This document shows positions 34,601 to 43,500 of a DNA stretch of 64,000 bases, in pieces (position 1 is the stretch's first letter; the number at the start of each line of letters is the position of its first letter). The position numbers and the translations under genes are program-made. The stretch covers positions 20,113,957-20,177,956 of the forward strand of contig CM057835.1 in NCBI GenBank assembly GCA_030068075.1, given 5' to 3'. The stretch is from Paguma larvata. Lineage: Eukaryota > Chordata > Mammalia > Carnivora > Viverridae. Below the pieces are notes generated by a model. The model was not told where the DNA came from. It saw only the letters and a list, made by a program, of their open reading frames with translations, and did not search any database.

Positions 34601-34828
34601 ATTTTTAATGCTTCCTTTGTTTACAGGAACCCGGCACATTCCAAACTCGTGGTGTTTATCCAGACAGAAATGAGAGGAAAATTGTCCCCGTCAGTAATTG
34701 AAGCAACCATGCCTTCCAACTTAGTAAGCTTCATCCTCAACGCAAGAGACGGGATAAAGGCACACAGAATCCCCTCGGGAAATGGATGTCATCATAACGG
34801 CCATCCATCGTTCCTAAAGAAGAAATGA
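13524..34828 (+). CDS. STARD6: STARD6, StAR-related lipid transfer domain protein 6 (complete coding region, six exons)
   Basis: Six plus-strand exons (13524-13613, 13805-13854, 23594-23720, 26633-26750, 29731-29824, 34627-34828) join with matching phases into one 226-residue frame ending in TGA. The human protein is about 220 residues. The product is a START-domain protein of the StarD4/5/6 subfamily, soluble proteins that bind sterol-like lipids in a hydrophobic cavity. STARD6 is known mainly from testis germ cells. The START fold occupies nearly the whole protein. Recognisable blocks are [69 protein letters not shown] and [16 protein letters not shown]. There is no signal peptide or membrane segment, so it is cytosolic. 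The C-terminus ends in three lysines. The first intron set begins in a CpG-island promoter shared with C18orf54. The coding region shows no stop or frameshift. Confidence 0.95.
13805..13854 (+). CDS. STARD6: STARD6 coding exon 2
   Basis: This 50-base exon encodes [16 protein letters not shown] and two bases of Leu47. It lies only 191 bases after exon 1, with acceptor CCTTTGAG|AAA and donor ATCT|GTGAGT. The first beta strands of the START domain are here. The acceptor polypyrimidine tract is interrupted by a run of A/G but the phase fit is exact. Confidence 0.9.
14434..14612 (+). mobile_element. SINEC with internal deletion and perfect 16-bp target duplication
   Basis: TTGAAATCAATTCTTA repeats exactly at 14418-14433 and 14613-14628. 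The copy lacks about 25 bases of the core (GACGGCTTTCAGATTC replaces the usual CTCAGAGCCTGGAGCCTGC part) and has almost no A tail. Confidence 0.96.
15150..15715. repeat. Unassigned old interspersed repeat
   Basis: A 565-base block carries GTGCCTCTGCCTCAAGGATT, TGTTGGACGGAGGGCCTCAG and GCACTAGATCCAGCCCCGAC-like phrases that I recognise from mammalian dispersed repeats but cannot name. The 105-codon frame inside (15248-15565) is not a gene. Confidence 0.5.
15799..15992 (+). mobile_element. SINEC, variant subfamily
   Basis: The middle reads CTCTTGATTTCAGCTCAAG and GCACGGAGCCTGC, a subfamily different from the most common copies here. It is directly followed by another SINE at 16002. Confidence 0.92.
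16002..16220 (+). mobile_element. SINEC next to a preceding copy
   Basis: The head is GGGGCGCCCGGGTGGCTCAG. AAATAACTTAAAATA-like duplications flank it, so it inserted in the A-rich tail of the 15799 copy. Confidence 0.94.
17050..17583 (+). mobile_element. L2 3' end, part 1
   Basis: ATTCAGATTATGTCACCCCC, then TCTAAGGGCTTCTCATTGCA and AAATCCAAACCCTTTATCAA, is classic LINE-2 3' text. The 85-codon frame here is L2 shadow. Confidence 0.85.
17593..17819 (+). mobile_element. SINEC nested in L2
   Basis: ATAAACTTG is duplicated at 17584-17592 and 17820-17828. The flanks are the two halves of one L2 3' end. The TC block has expanded. Confidence 0.95.
17759..17792. repeat. (TC)n microsatellite in SINE tail
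   Basis: A run of about 16 TC units sits near the end of the SINE copy at 17593-17819. It is an expansion of the TC block normal to this SINE family. Confidence 0.9.
17829..17945 (+). mobile_element. L2 3' end, part 2
   Basis: TTGTTCATCACAGTATCCCT, then ACTCAGCAAATGTGTCTTGA and ATGAATT, completes the L2 split by the 17593 SINE. Confidence 0.8.
18970..19772. repeat. Degenerate minisatellite, period about 39 bp, about 21 units
   Basis: Units resembling GGGGCAGCCTAGTACATCC then ACTCTGATTGCTCTGAGTA recur every 36-39 bases from about 18970 to 19772. Unit starts (CAGCC or variants) lie at 18976, 19015, 19054 and so on. Because 39 is a multiple of three, the minus strand shows repetitive open frames (around 18871-19170 and 19518-19784) made of the repeat, not a protein gene. 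It lies in the large STARD6 intron 13855-23593. Confidence 0.85.
20995..21178 (-). mobile_element. Old SINEC, antisense
   Basis: A diverged reverse copy keeps GCAGGCTCCATGCTCAATG and GGGATCATGACCCAAGCTGA. The end is eroded, so this is an older subfamily. Confidence 0.85.
21640..21927 (+). mobile_element. hAT-Charlie-type non-autonomous DNA transposon
   Basis: Terminal inverted repeats AGGGGTCGGTGTACT and, reversed, AGGGGTTGGCAAGCT bound 288 bases. The flanks GTCTAAAC and TTATAAAC form an imperfect 8-bp target duplication with the hAT-type nTnTAnAn pattern. Confidence 0.8.
22955..23190 (-). mobile_element. Related hAT-Charlie-type element, antisense
   Basis: Reverse text shares GTGGTCAGCAAATTCTTCAG, GGCTTTGCAGGCCACGTGAT and AAACTTTATTTACA-like parts with the 21640 element. 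The left end is unclear. Confidence 0.65.
23594..23720 (+). CDS. STARD6: STARD6 coding exon 3
   Basis: This 127-base exon encodes residues 48-89, from [10 protein letters not shown] to YNMVHKIDS, completing the Leu47 codon with its first base. The acceptor is AACTATAG|ATAC and the donor TTCG|GTAATT. It includes the conserved Trp of the TWDKSL block, typical of START domains. A 9.7-kb repeat-rich intron precedes it. Confidence 0.93.
24855..25000 (-). repeat. MIR element, antisense
   Basis: TTATGTAACTTGCCTAAGGT, then CAGCACACCAGGTAGAACAG, matches reverse MIR. Confidence 0.65.
25090..26050. other. G+C-richer block in STARD6 intron, possibly LTR-derived
   Basis: About 960 bases rise in G+C above the surrounding intron and carry several short open frames on both strands (longest 132 codons at 25435-25833). 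None resembles a known protein. GAAATAAAGAAGTTTCTTAC and GACTCCCAATTTCAGCCGAT suggest an old retroviral LTR. This is a tentative reading. Confidence 0.35.
26270..26515 (-). mobile_element. L1 ORF2 fragment, antisense
   Basis: TTTATGGTTTCCATTGCTGT and TCCCACTTGTTTATTTTTGC are the reverse of the well-known L1 ORF2 3' part. The small open frame here is L1 shadow. It lies just upstream of STARD6 exon 4. Confidence 0.8.
26633..26750 (+). CDS. STARD6: STARD6 coding exon 4
   Basis: The exon encodes residues 90-128, [10 protein letters not shown] through GNMDIIS, plus one base of Ser129. The acceptor is TTGTTCCAG|GATAC and the donor CAGTT|GTAAGT. The [10 protein letters not shown] block is the START signature seen across the StarD4 subfamily. 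Confidence 0.93.
27985..28115 (-). repeat. MIR element, antisense
   Basis: CCAATGAGGAAGCTAAAGCT, then CAGTTACATAGCTAAGAAGC and AACCAGAACTCCAG, matches reverse MIR. Confidence 0.65.
28444..28720 (+). mobile_element. SINEC with expanded microsatellite tail
   Basis: The head is GGGGCACCCGGTGGCTCAG. The TC block and following CA run are greatly enlarged. Confidence 0.92.
28615..28694. repeat. Compound (TC)n(CA)n microsatellite in SINE tail
   Basis: The TC block of a SINE copy has expanded to about 48 bases and runs directly into about 30 bases of CA. It produces overlapping low-complexity frames on both strands that are not genes. Confidence 0.9.
28944..29166 (+). mobile_element. SINEC
   Basis: The GGGGCGCCTGAGTGGCTCAG head and AATAAACGTTAAAA tail are present. 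It lies just upstream of a carnivore L1 3' end in a STARD6 intron. Confidence 0.95.
29167..29330 (+). mobile_element. Carnivore L1 3' end
   Basis: CACTCTATTGTACACCTGAA and ACTGTATGCTATCTAACTGG, then an AATAAAAA tail, mark an L1 3' end in a STARD6 intron. Confidence 0.75.
29731..29824 (+). CDS. STARD6: STARD6 coding exon 5
   Basis: This 94-base exon encodes [20 protein letters not shown] followed by [10 protein letters not shown], with split codons at both ends (Ser129 and Glu160). The acceptor is a long T-rich tract ending CACTTAG and the donor is AAGA|GTAAGT. Confidence 0.93.
30600..31087. other. Unclassified block with overlapping open frames in STARD6 intron
   Basis: About 490 bases without obvious SINE or L1 text hold three overlapping frames of 100-127 codons, two plus and one minus. 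None has a recognisable domain or splice context. It is either an old repeat I cannot name or single-copy sequence. Confidence 0.35.
31112..31318 (+). mobile_element. SINEC, variant subfamily
   Basis: The head is GGGGGCGCCTGGGTGGCTC with CTCTCGATTTCAGCTCAGG. The core is shortened to GACAGCGTGGAGCCTGC. Confidence 0.93.
31842..32050 (+). mobile_element. SINEC
   Basis: The GAGGCACCTGGGTGGCTCAG head, core and AAATAAATAATTTTTT tail are present, in a STARD6 intron. Confidence 0.94.
32171..32367 (+). mobile_element. SINEC with 14-bp target duplication
   Basis: AATGTTACAAAATA occurs at 32157-32170 and 32368-32381. The TC block is short and ends in a C run. Confidence 0.95.
32500..32760 (-). repeat. 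MIR element, antisense
   Basis: TACTATGTGTCAGGCACTCT, ACTATCTCCATTTTGCAGAA and AGCTAGCTTTAAACCCATCC mark a long reverse MIR in a STARD6 intron. Confidence 0.75.
33117..33335 (-). mobile_element. SINEC, antisense, first of a tandem pair
   Basis: A full reverse copy ends GCCACCTAGGCGCCCC and is immediately followed by a second reverse copy at 33336. Confidence 0.95.
33336..33526 (-). mobile_element. SINEC, antisense, second of a tandem pair
   Basis: The reverse copy ends CCACCCAGGCGCCC. The pair as a whole is bounded by TCTCAGAGATTTTT and TCTCAGAAATTTTT. Confidence 0.95.
33835..34375 (+). mobile_element. Old L1 3' fragment
   Basis: ATTCTATGTATTTGTAGAAA, TGCAGCTTTATTTGTCATAG, then AGAAACAACCCAAATGATAG and GTGATTATCTCTGGGAAACA are typical of the end of old mammalian L1. 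It directly precedes the last STARD6 exon. Confidence 0.75.
34627..34828 (+). CDS. STARD6: STARD6 coding exon 6 with stop codon
   Basis: The last coding exon encodes residues 161-226. It includes [20 protein letters not shown] and the C-terminal helix block [19 protein letters not shown], which closes the lipid cavity in START proteins. It ends with the stop TGA at 34826-34828. The acceptor is TTTACAG|GAAC. The tail after KAHR differs most from human and ends KKK. ATTAAA poly(A)-like signals lie near 35124 and 35131. Confidence 0.93.
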
Positions 34829-35123
34829 GGCCACAGCGAAGCATGTGCAGCAATTATTGCCACTCACCTGCAAGTCAATGTGCATAAATACTGTTAAACT
34901 ATTCCAGACAGTATCCTTGTACAAATAACCGAAGGCGCTTTGTGAAAACAAGAACTCCTAGTTGCACAAGAGGACAGCATTCGATAGAGTTTTTAATCTC
35001 ATATAAGAACGATGTTAAGAACAAGTGTCCTTTAACGCACTTTTATCTTTTGGTTTGTTCCCCCTGGAAAATGCCCGGCAAAAGAATCAGTAAGAAAACA
35101 CACACAGTCAGAGATCAGCATTA

Positions 35124-35136
35124 ATTAAAAATTAAA
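35124..35136 (+). terminator. STARD6: Possible STARD6 poly(A) signals
   Basis: Two ATTAAA hexamers occur about 300 bases after the STARD6 stop codon, just before a SINE copy that begins at 35160. No AATAAA occurs between the stop and this point. This is a weak, position-based call. Confidence 0.3.
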
Positions 35137-35159
35137 ATATATTTTAAATTGTTTTTTCT

Positions 35160-35374
35160 TGGGGCGCCTGGGTAACTCAGTCAGTTAAGTGTCCGACTTC
35201 AGCTCAGGTCATGATCTCGCGGTCCATGGGTTTGAGCCCCACGTCGGGTTCTGTGCTGACGGCTCAGAGCCTGGAGCCTGTTTCAGGTTCTGCGTCTCCC
35301 TTGCTCTCTGCCCCTCCCCCGCTTGCACTCTCTATCTTTCTCGAAAATAAATAAACATTAAAATTTTTTTTCTA
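35160..35374 (+). mobile_element. SINEC
   Basis: The head is GGGGCGCCTGGGTAACTCAG with a full core and tail. It lies just downstream of the STARD6 3' end. Confidence 0.95.
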
Positions 35375-35389
35375 ATTGTTTTTTTCTTC

Positions 35390-36292
35390 ACTCACTGGCT
35401 TAAACTGATAATTATAGGAGATATGAACATAAAAATTGAAAAGAATTCCAATAGAATGGATAAAGAATGATAACTAAAATTTTAAATTGAATGAATGCAT
35501 GAATCAATTTCTAGTTGTGGCCAAGATGTAATAATCCATTCCTCCCAAATCCTTCCCCTTAAAACTAACAGACTGCACAGAAGCATAGGGAGATTCGAGC
35601 ATAGGTGAAAAGAAGGCAAACTGCCTAGGAACCTTGGACTTGAGGGATGACACAGTCATTGTCGGGGTCTCCTTACTGCCTTCCATATATTCCAGACAGG
35701 GCACTGCAGAAGCCTCCAGCCTGGAACCACCAGCAGGCATGAACAACAACAAAAAGCTTCAAGAAAAAGCCTGTTCCTCCTCGATATGGGAGTAGCTATG
35801 AACAAAGGGGTGGCCTAATGGAACAAAATCTCGACCAGCCAAACACGACCCAAAAACTGCACCCACCTCACCCTTTGGCTTCAGTGGGACAATGCACTTA
35901 AACTCTACCTTGTTTCCATCCCACAGATGCAGGCGGTGGGGCTCTAACCACCCCCACCCTATGATGTCAGCAAAGTTGAGCAGGTAGCACTGAAACTACC
36001 CTTCTAGGTGGTATAGGTTGACCAAGCAGGAAACTGATTTTTCCATCTTCCACCCAGCAAAAGCAGGTAGTGGTCCTTTGATACCCCTCTTGAGGTAATG
36101 TCAGTGGGGTCCTGTAGCCAAGTGAGCATTCCTCCCAACTTCAGTTGGCAGCAACAAGACTTAGCCAGCTCGTGCAAAGAGGAATGGGTCACTCTATTCA
36201 CTCCACTGCCCTTCTCTGATCCCCAGTGTCGCCAAGGCCCAGCAGGATGTTGCACCTCTATGCACACCCAATGTATTTCAACGGTTTCCCCT
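35390..36292. mobile_element. Probable L1 5' UTR-like repeat
   Basis: Pyrimidine-rich text with CCACCCAGCAAAAGCAGGTA-like phrases looks like an old L1 5' UTR and is followed downstream by L1 ORF2 3' sequence. The family call is by appearance only. Confidence 0.35.
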
Positions 36293-36668
36293 TAGTAGTG
36301 TGGCCTCCAAAAGATGTATTCTTGTCAAATCCCTGGAACCTTGAATGTGACCTTATTTGGAAAAAGGATCTTTGCAGATGTAATTAAAGACCTCAAAATG
36401 AGATCATTCTGGATTACTCGGGTGGGCCCTAAATCTAATCCTAAGTGTCCTTACAAGAGACACACAGAGAGTTTTTCAGTCACAACTAATGAACACCTAG
36501 AGCCACCAGAAGCTGGAGGAGGCGAGGATAATTCTTCCCCGGAGCCTTCAGAGGGAGTGTGGCCCTGCCGCCACTTTGATTTTGGGCTTCTGGTCTCTGG
36601 ACTATAAAAGAATAAAAAAAAATTTTTTAAGCCACCACATTTGTGGTAATTTGTTACAGTAGCCAATG
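36293..36668 (+). mobile_element. MLT1-type LTR (ERVL-MaLR)
   Basis: GTGTGGCCTCCAAAAGATGT, GACCTTATTTGGAAAAAGGA, then GTCCTTACAAGAGACACACA and GCCACCACATTTGTGGTAAT follow the MLT1 LTR order. It is a non-coding old retroviral LTR. Open frames in it are not genes. Confidence 0.8.
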
Positions 36669-36669
36669 A

Positions 36670-37835
36670 CTTCAATCCAAATTAACAACGTGCGCTCTGG
36701 GAAGGACCCTGTGAAGAACATGAAAAGTCGAGCGACAGCCTTGCGACACATTTCTGTCAAGGACTTGTATCTAGAATGTGTAAAGAGCTTTCTGTACTCA
36801 ACAGTATTAAAAAATCCAATTACAAAATGGACGAAAGACATTTCAGTAAAAAGTATGTATAGATGGCAAATAAGTTCACAAAAAGATATTCAACATCCCT
36901 GGCCACTAGGTAAATGTAAATAATAACCACACTGAGTTATCAACACACGCTTGTCAGAATGGACAAAATTAAAAAAAAAAATTAGTGATCGCATCAAGTG
37001 TTAGTGAGGATGTGGAGAAACTGGACCACTGGTCCACTGTAGGTGGAAACATAAAATGGTACAGCCCCTCTGGAAAAGAGTACTGCACTGTCTTATAAAA
37101 TGGAACGCGCTTACTATGCAACCCAGGAAACATACTCTTTATCCCAGAGAAATACAAATGTTCACTAAAAAACCTGCACACAAATATGCACACCAGTTTT
37201 GTTATAAAAAACAAAAACAGGCAACAACTCACATATCCTTTCATGGGTGAAAAAATTGTAGCAATCCATTCCGGAATACTCCTAAACCCTACAAAGGAAC
37301 AATCTATTGATACAACTTAAATGGTCTCAAGGGAATAGTGCTAAGTGAAAAAAAGCCAATCTCAAAAGGTTAAATAGTATATCATTCCATTTATATAACA
37401 TTCTCGAAACGACAAAATGATGGATATGGAAAACAGAACTAGAGTTTCTGGAATCAAGGAGGTGGGGGCTAGCGGGGAGGCGGCTGTAACTTTGAAAGGG
37501 TAGTAGGAGGAATCCTTGTGATAAACCTGTTCTGTGTGTTGACGTGATGGTGGGCATATGAATCTATCTACATATGACAAAATTGCACAGAATTACACAC
37601 ACACACACATAAATGAGTGCATGTAAAACTGGTGGTATTTGAATAAAATCAGAGGGTTGTAACAATGTAGATTTCCTGGTTGTGATATTATGCTATAGTT
37701 ATGCAAGATATTACCATTGAGGGAAACTGGGTGAAGGGAATACGGCATCTCTCTGCATTACTTTTTATTAACTACATCCAAATGCACAATTATCTCAAAA
37801 CTCAAAATAAAAGAAAAAAATTAAAAACCTATCCA
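36670..37835 (+). mobile_element. Old L1 ORF2 end and 3' UTR
   Basis: CAAAAAGATATTCAACATCC, GTTAGTGAGGATGTGGAGAA and GACGTGATGGTGGGCATATG follow the order of old L1 3' sequence. The frame is broken many times. Confidence 0.75.
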
Positions 37836-37892
37836 AGTCCCCAAAATTGAATGAATCATAAAATTATATATGTATATGTGTGTGTGTGCATA

Positions 37893-38067
37893 TACATATA
37901 TAAAATAGAGAGGACAAACAAGGGAGAGGGGCAGAGGGAGAGAAAGAGAGAGAGAGGCAGTGAAAACACAGAGGCCAACGCAGAGCTCGATCCCAACACC
38001 CTGAGATCATGACCTGAGCCAAAATCAAGAGTCAGACACTCGACGGACTGAGTCACCCAGGGACCCC
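37893..38067 (-). mobile_element. SINEC, antisense, diverged
   Basis: It keeps CCCTGAGATCATGACCTGAG and GAGTCACCCAGGGACCCC, with a degenerate AT-rich tail. Confidence 0.88.
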
Positions 38068-39199
38068 ATAAACTATAAAGCTATCTAATAGTCAATAGCA
38101 TTTGTTTTAAAAAATATGATTTTTAATAACCTATTACAGATCTCATTATTTACAATATATAGTTGAGGCATTTACATTATAAATGCTTATTTAATACTCT
38201 TTACAAGCAATTCCTCTGGTCAGGATTTTCTAATCTGGTTGCATGGAAGTTGTTAAGGAGATATTTAGCCCCACGAAAAAGTCTGCTTTTGTTTACACAT
38301 ATTATATACCAGATCTCAAACCTATAAAGAGGTACACACCTTCTTGGAGTTGTGGCTTGAATAGCTTCTAATGTTTCACAGAAAATATTGTGAAAATTCA
38401 AGTGTAAGAAGACGCAGAAGTACCATTCTCATGAAGAATGATTAGATTTTTCATCGCGAAGTCACTAACTCCTCTAATAATCACCTTCTAGCTTCCTTGG
38501 TTGGGAGAGAGGATGCACAGAAACCTGGTGGGGTGGGGGGTGGGGGGCATAGTGGGAAAGATGCTAGATGTATGTAGAAAACCACTGTGACTTTAAAAAG
38601 CAGCTTAACTAAAGGGGGTCTCTGACCTCTGTCCCCAACTCCTTGAAGGTTGGTCTCCCTAAAACTGGATTCTGAGTATTTTTCCTTCTCTAATAAAATT
38701 TTCAAGCACATAAATAAAGATGCAAGTATACTATGGTTCAGACTGTGCCTTATTTTGTGAATACCTAATGCCACTTTCACTGTTTTCCAATTTAGGTTGT
38801 GCTTTCGGAAGACTATAAGCCTCTTAGCCATACACCAACACCATAAACACACAAATTTCAAAATCACGCATTTTAATACAGTACGTATATTCCAAGAAAG
38901 ACAAATGATTTTGAAACCAGGAAGCCAAAAATTTACTATTTTCTCCATTTTACAAACAGGAAAATCATATATTTAATGAACTTATATCCTCTTTAAGGTA
39001 AAATATAAATAATACCAAAGAAATAAGTACTATATCTCTGATTCCTTCTCCTTGTCCTGTCTTTATCCCTGTATATTACGGTGTTTTACCATCTCAGTTA
39101 CCTCTAAGTAGCTAGGAATTGTGGAAGGAATGATCTATAATAACAAAAATTCCATATAAAAGTTTGAAGGTAACATCATCTTCCAAATAATACGAAAAA

Positions 39200-40030
39200 T
39201 AAAAGCAGCTTAACAATTCGGCACTAACAAGTGTTGGTGAGGATGCAAAGAAAAGGGAACCCTCGCACGCTGTTGGTGGGAATGCCCATTGGCACAGCCA
39301 CTGTGGGAAATAGTACGGATCTTCCTCAAAAAATTAAAACTATCATACAATCCAGCAATTCCACTTCCAAATATTTTTCCAAAGAAAATGAAAACACTAA
39401 TTTGAAAAGACATATGCAGCTCTATGTTCAATTGTAGCATTTTTTACAATAGCCAAGATATGGAAGCAACCTAGATGTCCATCAATAGACAAATGGATAA
39501 AGATGTGGCATATGTACACACACACAATGGAGCATTACTCAGTGGAATACTACTCAACCAAAAAAAGAAAAAAACAAATTAAAACATGAAATCCTGCCTT
39601 TTGTAGCAACATGGATGGACCTAGAGGCTAAGTGAAAGAAGTCAGACGGAGAAAGACAAATGCCACGTGATTTCACCTATGCGTGGAATCTAAAAAACAA
39701 AACTAATGAATTAACAAACAACACAGAAACAGACACACAGATACAGAGAACAAATTGATGGTTGCCAGAGCAGAGGGAGTGGACAGAATAAGTGAAGGGG
39801 ATTAGTTGGTATCTTCATAATCTCCCAATTATAAAATAAATAAGACAAGGAGATGTAATGTGCAGCATAAGGAATGCAGACAATAATATTGTAAAAAAGC
39901 TGTATGGTGACAGATGGTAACTAGATTTATTGTGGTGACTATTTCATAATGTATATAAATATCAAATAACTGTTCTACATCTGAAACTAACAATATTATA
40001 TGCCAATTATTCCATAATAATACGTTTTTG
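39200..40030 (+). mobile_element. Old L1 ORF2 end and 3' UTR
   Basis: GTGTTGGTGAGGATGCAAAG, ATAGCCAAGATATGGAAGCA, TGGATAAAGATGTGGCATAT and GGTTGCCAGAGCAGAGGGAG occur in L1 order. It is heavily decayed. Confidence 0.8.
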
Positions 40031-40774
40031 GCCAAATCAAAGCCAGTTCCTATTATCACCATCATAAAATAATGATAAGGATAAATCTTCAGTTTATCCA
40101 AAAATATTACAATTTTGCTAAAAGAATTTAGAAGTCAACACTTTAAAATTTGATGGAATGCAGTGAAAAATAATTTCTCAATATTGTCAGTTACTAGACT
40201 CCCTGCAGACACTATACATATTCGATACCATAAAACACACAGGTTTGAGTGGCAGTCTACAATAATCATTTTAATAAATTGTTTTAAGTTTTATTGTCCA
40301 ATTAAAGGTTGTTGAGGATTTAATGAGTCAGAATAAAATGTTTTCACTACCACTTTTTTTCACTAATACTTTCTTCATATACTTTGTGATGAAGAGGACC
40401 CGTCCAGCATATTATAATAAATTATTGTAGGACTACCAATTGCCACAATAAGAATGTATAATAGATAATCAAAAAGCCTCAGGGGCATGTAACAATTGAC
40501 TTTATCTGCTAACTCTGGGCACTTTAGGCTGGGATCCGCTGGGCTCCCTCACGTGCCCAGCAATTGGCTGTGGGTCATCTGAGAAAGGATGGACAATTGG
40601 AGACCCTGAGCTGTGTTTTGTCCCATCCTCCAGCAGCCTAGACCAGGTATGTCCTCATGATGAAGGCAAACGGAGGAAGTGAAAACATTGTGTTTGTTCA
40701 AGTCTAACATCCCATTGGCAAAGTAAGTCACATGGCCAAACTTGTAATCAATAAGCAAAGAGATAGAAGCCGCC

Positions 40775-40950
40775 TTTTTAAAATGTTTATTTATTTTGGC
40801 AGGAACGGGCAGAGAGAGAGAGGGAGACAGAAAATCTGAAGCAGGCTCTGCACTGTCAGCGCAAAGTCCAATGTGGGACTTGAACACACTAACCATGAGA
40901 TTGAGAGCTGAAGTCGGATGCTTAACCAACTGAGCCACCCAGATGCCCCT
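40775..40950 (-). mobile_element. SINEC, antisense
   Basis: A shortened reverse copy runs from AAAATGTTTATTTATTTTGG to GAGCCACCCAGATGCCCC. Confidence 0.93.
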
Positions 40951-41233
40951 AGAACCTGCCTTTTGTTGAAACTGTGGAGCCATGTGGTAAAGAAGCATAA
41001 ATACAACAGGTGGAGATGTGAGACCATTAATGCAACTGACCTGTGACAGTACACACTGTGGTGATAAGCACATTCCTTCCACACGCAAAATACATTCACT
41101 CGTTCCAGGACCCCACAGGTCTCATAAATCACAGCATCAACCCTCAAGTCTAGGATTCCCTGATATATGTCAGGTCCGGATGCAGCTCCTCTGGATCCTC
41201 TGGAAATAAAACGACAAGTAAGCTGCCCCCTGC

Positions 41234-41235
<2 letters not shown>

Positions 41236-41280
<45 letters not shown>
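41236..41280. repeat. (CA)n microsatellite, about 22 units
   Basis: An uninterrupted CA run of about 45 bases lies in the STARD6-POLI intergenic region, followed by a short GT/TA-rich stretch. It is a likely length polymorphism. Confidence 0.95.
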
Positions 41281-41281
<1 letters not shown>

Positions 41282-41954
41282 CCTGTGTGTATATGTATAT
41301 GTATACTTAGTATTTATATTAAATATAGGTATTTAATAATTATACATATAATATATATTTAATAATTTAAAAGGAACAGAATAACCACAATAAATAGTTC
41401 CATTGGAAAGGGGGAAGAAAGGGAAGCATAAAGTCTCTGGTTTCCAACCATCTCGATACCCTACTGGGCCTACTGTCCTGGTAACGGGGAAACGTTTCCT
41501 GACTGGAGCCCAATCTCTAACTGCTCTCTGGGAGTTGCTCCCTGGCTCACTGTTCTCCACAGACTTCGGTTTCTCTGAGATGTCCTTCTTTTCCCATCAC
41601 TCTACTTTATTCTTTCTGAAGACATGATCCTTGTTAGTTGTTGAGTAATTTCCTCAAGCTGCTTCATGCCACAAAGTCAGGGACCAAGAGATTTTTATAG
41701 CGCGATCATCGTTTAGCCCAAGCAGTTGTTTTTGCTAGTAACACTTTAAAACTTTTGAGTTTTTTTGTCTGATTAGGGTCCCTTACACACCCAAAAGCCA
41801 CATATATAATTGGTATCAATATAAGTTTTAGATTTTCTCATTGCTACTCTTTGGATCAGGCTTCTGTGGGACCACACCCTTAAGCTACTGTCCACTTGAG
41901 ACAATAGCACCACCTTAAACTCAACTCAGAACTGTTTTATCAAATATCTGAATG

Positions 41955-42118
41955 GAGATAAGCATTGGGGAGGGCACTTGTTGGAATGAGCACTGAGTGT
42001 TGTGATGAAACACAGAATCTATTCCCAAAGCCAAGCTTACACTGTATACACCTTGTGTTAGCCAATTTGACAATAAATTATTAAAAATAAACAATATAAA
42101 AAATTATGAATAAAAAAA
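41955..42118 (+). mobile_element. Carnivore L1 3' end, diverged
   Basis: GGGGAGGGCACTTGTTGGAA and GAGCACTGAGTGTTGTGATG match the carnivore L1 3' UTR. The end is A/T rich. Confidence 0.75.
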
Positions 42119-42295
42119 CACATCTGATAGTCACAGTCTTGATTTTACATTTGATGTGTGCCCATGTCTTACTTTAAGACTTTGCTAGCTAAGCTGATCA
42201 AACAGAAGACAACAGTTTTATTTCCCAATTTAGTAACTCTGGCTTTCTGTATTATATAATTCTGCTTGTGATCTAACCAGCTCCTTTTCCTTTTG

Positions 42296-42400
42296 TATTT
42301 TTTTGCCTTCTCTTTCTCTTCCTTTCTTCCTTTTTCTTTCTTTTCTTTCTCTCCCCCTTTTTCTTTTTCTTCCTCCCTTCCTTCTTTCTTTTTAAAGTTC
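42296..42400. repeat. Polypyrimidine (CT-rich) tract
   Basis: About 100 bases are almost only C and T, in interrupted CTTT/TTTC units. It is a low-complexity tract with possible triplex-forming character. No gene is associated. Confidence 0.8.
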
Positions 42401-42540
42401 AGCTCCTTCTTGTAGTAGTACTTTAGTCTATGCCGCTAAAAACCGCCAGGTGGCACTTTCTACATTTTGCCTGGAGACTTCCCTGCCCAAAGCCAAAGTT
42501 CATCAGGTTTCTTTCCTGTTTTCATTTCTTTTTTTCCTTT

Positions 42541-42745
42541 TTTAAGTTTATTTATTTTGAGGGAGACAGAGACAGTGCAATCAGGGTAGGGGCAGAGAGA
42601 GAGGAAAAGAGTGAGAATCCCAAGCAGGCTCCTTGCTGCCAGCGCAGAGCCCCGCATGGGGCTCGAACTCATGGAATTCAGAGATCATGACCTGAGCCCA
42701 AACCAAGAGTCAGACGCTTAACTGACTGAGCCACCCAGACGCCCC
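42541..42745 (-). mobile_element. SINEC, antisense
   Basis: The reverse copy carries CCAAGCAGGCTCCTTGCTGC and ends GCCACCCAGACGCCCC. Confidence 0.94.
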
Positions 42746-43059
42746 TATTTTCTGTTTTCTAAGACAGTACAAACAGCCGTTTTATTAAATGTTTCATAAC
42801 AGCTTCTCAATAACGTAGCTTCCTCACCATTATTCGAGCCTCAGCTAATAGTTTGCTCAAACTGCTACTGTCCCAAAGCCAATAGCATACAATTTAGGAT
42901 TTTGTTGTACAGCTCCCCACCTCAGTACCAAGCTGGGTGGCAGTTATTGCCAAAATAATGCCACAAAACCACCACATATTTTTTGTTGACTCAAAAAGAA
43001 TATATGTTCATCATAAAGTTAGTAATTGCACTCTCTCAATATCCATATTAATTCAATCT

Positions 43060-43500
43060 TTTAAAATATTTATTATTGAAGTACAGTTGACATACATTAA
43101 TTTCTGGTGTACAAAGAATGATTCAATTATTCTACATATTACTCAGAGCTCACAATAGAGCAGTCACCATCTGTCACCAAACATAATATTGACTATATTC
43201 CCTATGCTGTACTTTTCCTCTCTGTGACTTTATAACTGGAAGACTGTTCCTCTTCACTTGTTTCACTCACTCCTCAACTTCCTCCCCTCTGGCAACCACT
43301 AGTTCGTTCTCTGTTGTCTATGAGTCTGTTTATTTGTTCATTGTGTTTCTTAGATTCCACATATAAATGAAATCATATGGTATTAGTCTTTCTTTGCCTG
43401 ACTTATTTCACTTAGCAGAATACTCTCTAGGTCTGTCCATGGCAGGATTTCATGTTTTATGGGTAATAAATATGGTACACACATATATACACACACCCCC
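43060..43500 (-). mobile_element. L1 3' region, antisense
   Basis: TATTATTGAAGTACAGTTGA near 43070, then CAACCACTAGTTCGTTCTCT and TCTAGGTCTGTCCATGGCAG, are reverse L1 ORF2-end/3' UTR text. Confidence 0.75.

Noticed and set aside
36314..36607. 97-codon plus frame
   Set aside because: It lies within an MLT1 LTR, which is non-coding.
38481..38948. 155-codon minus-strand frame
   Set aside because: There is no recognisable domain, no nearby splice structure and no homologue I know. It is intergenic and its composition is mixed, so it is likely chance.
40549..41279. 162- and 179-codon minus-strand frames
   Set aside because: They run through an antisense SINE, and one starts in a (CA)n repeat that reads as CVCVCV.
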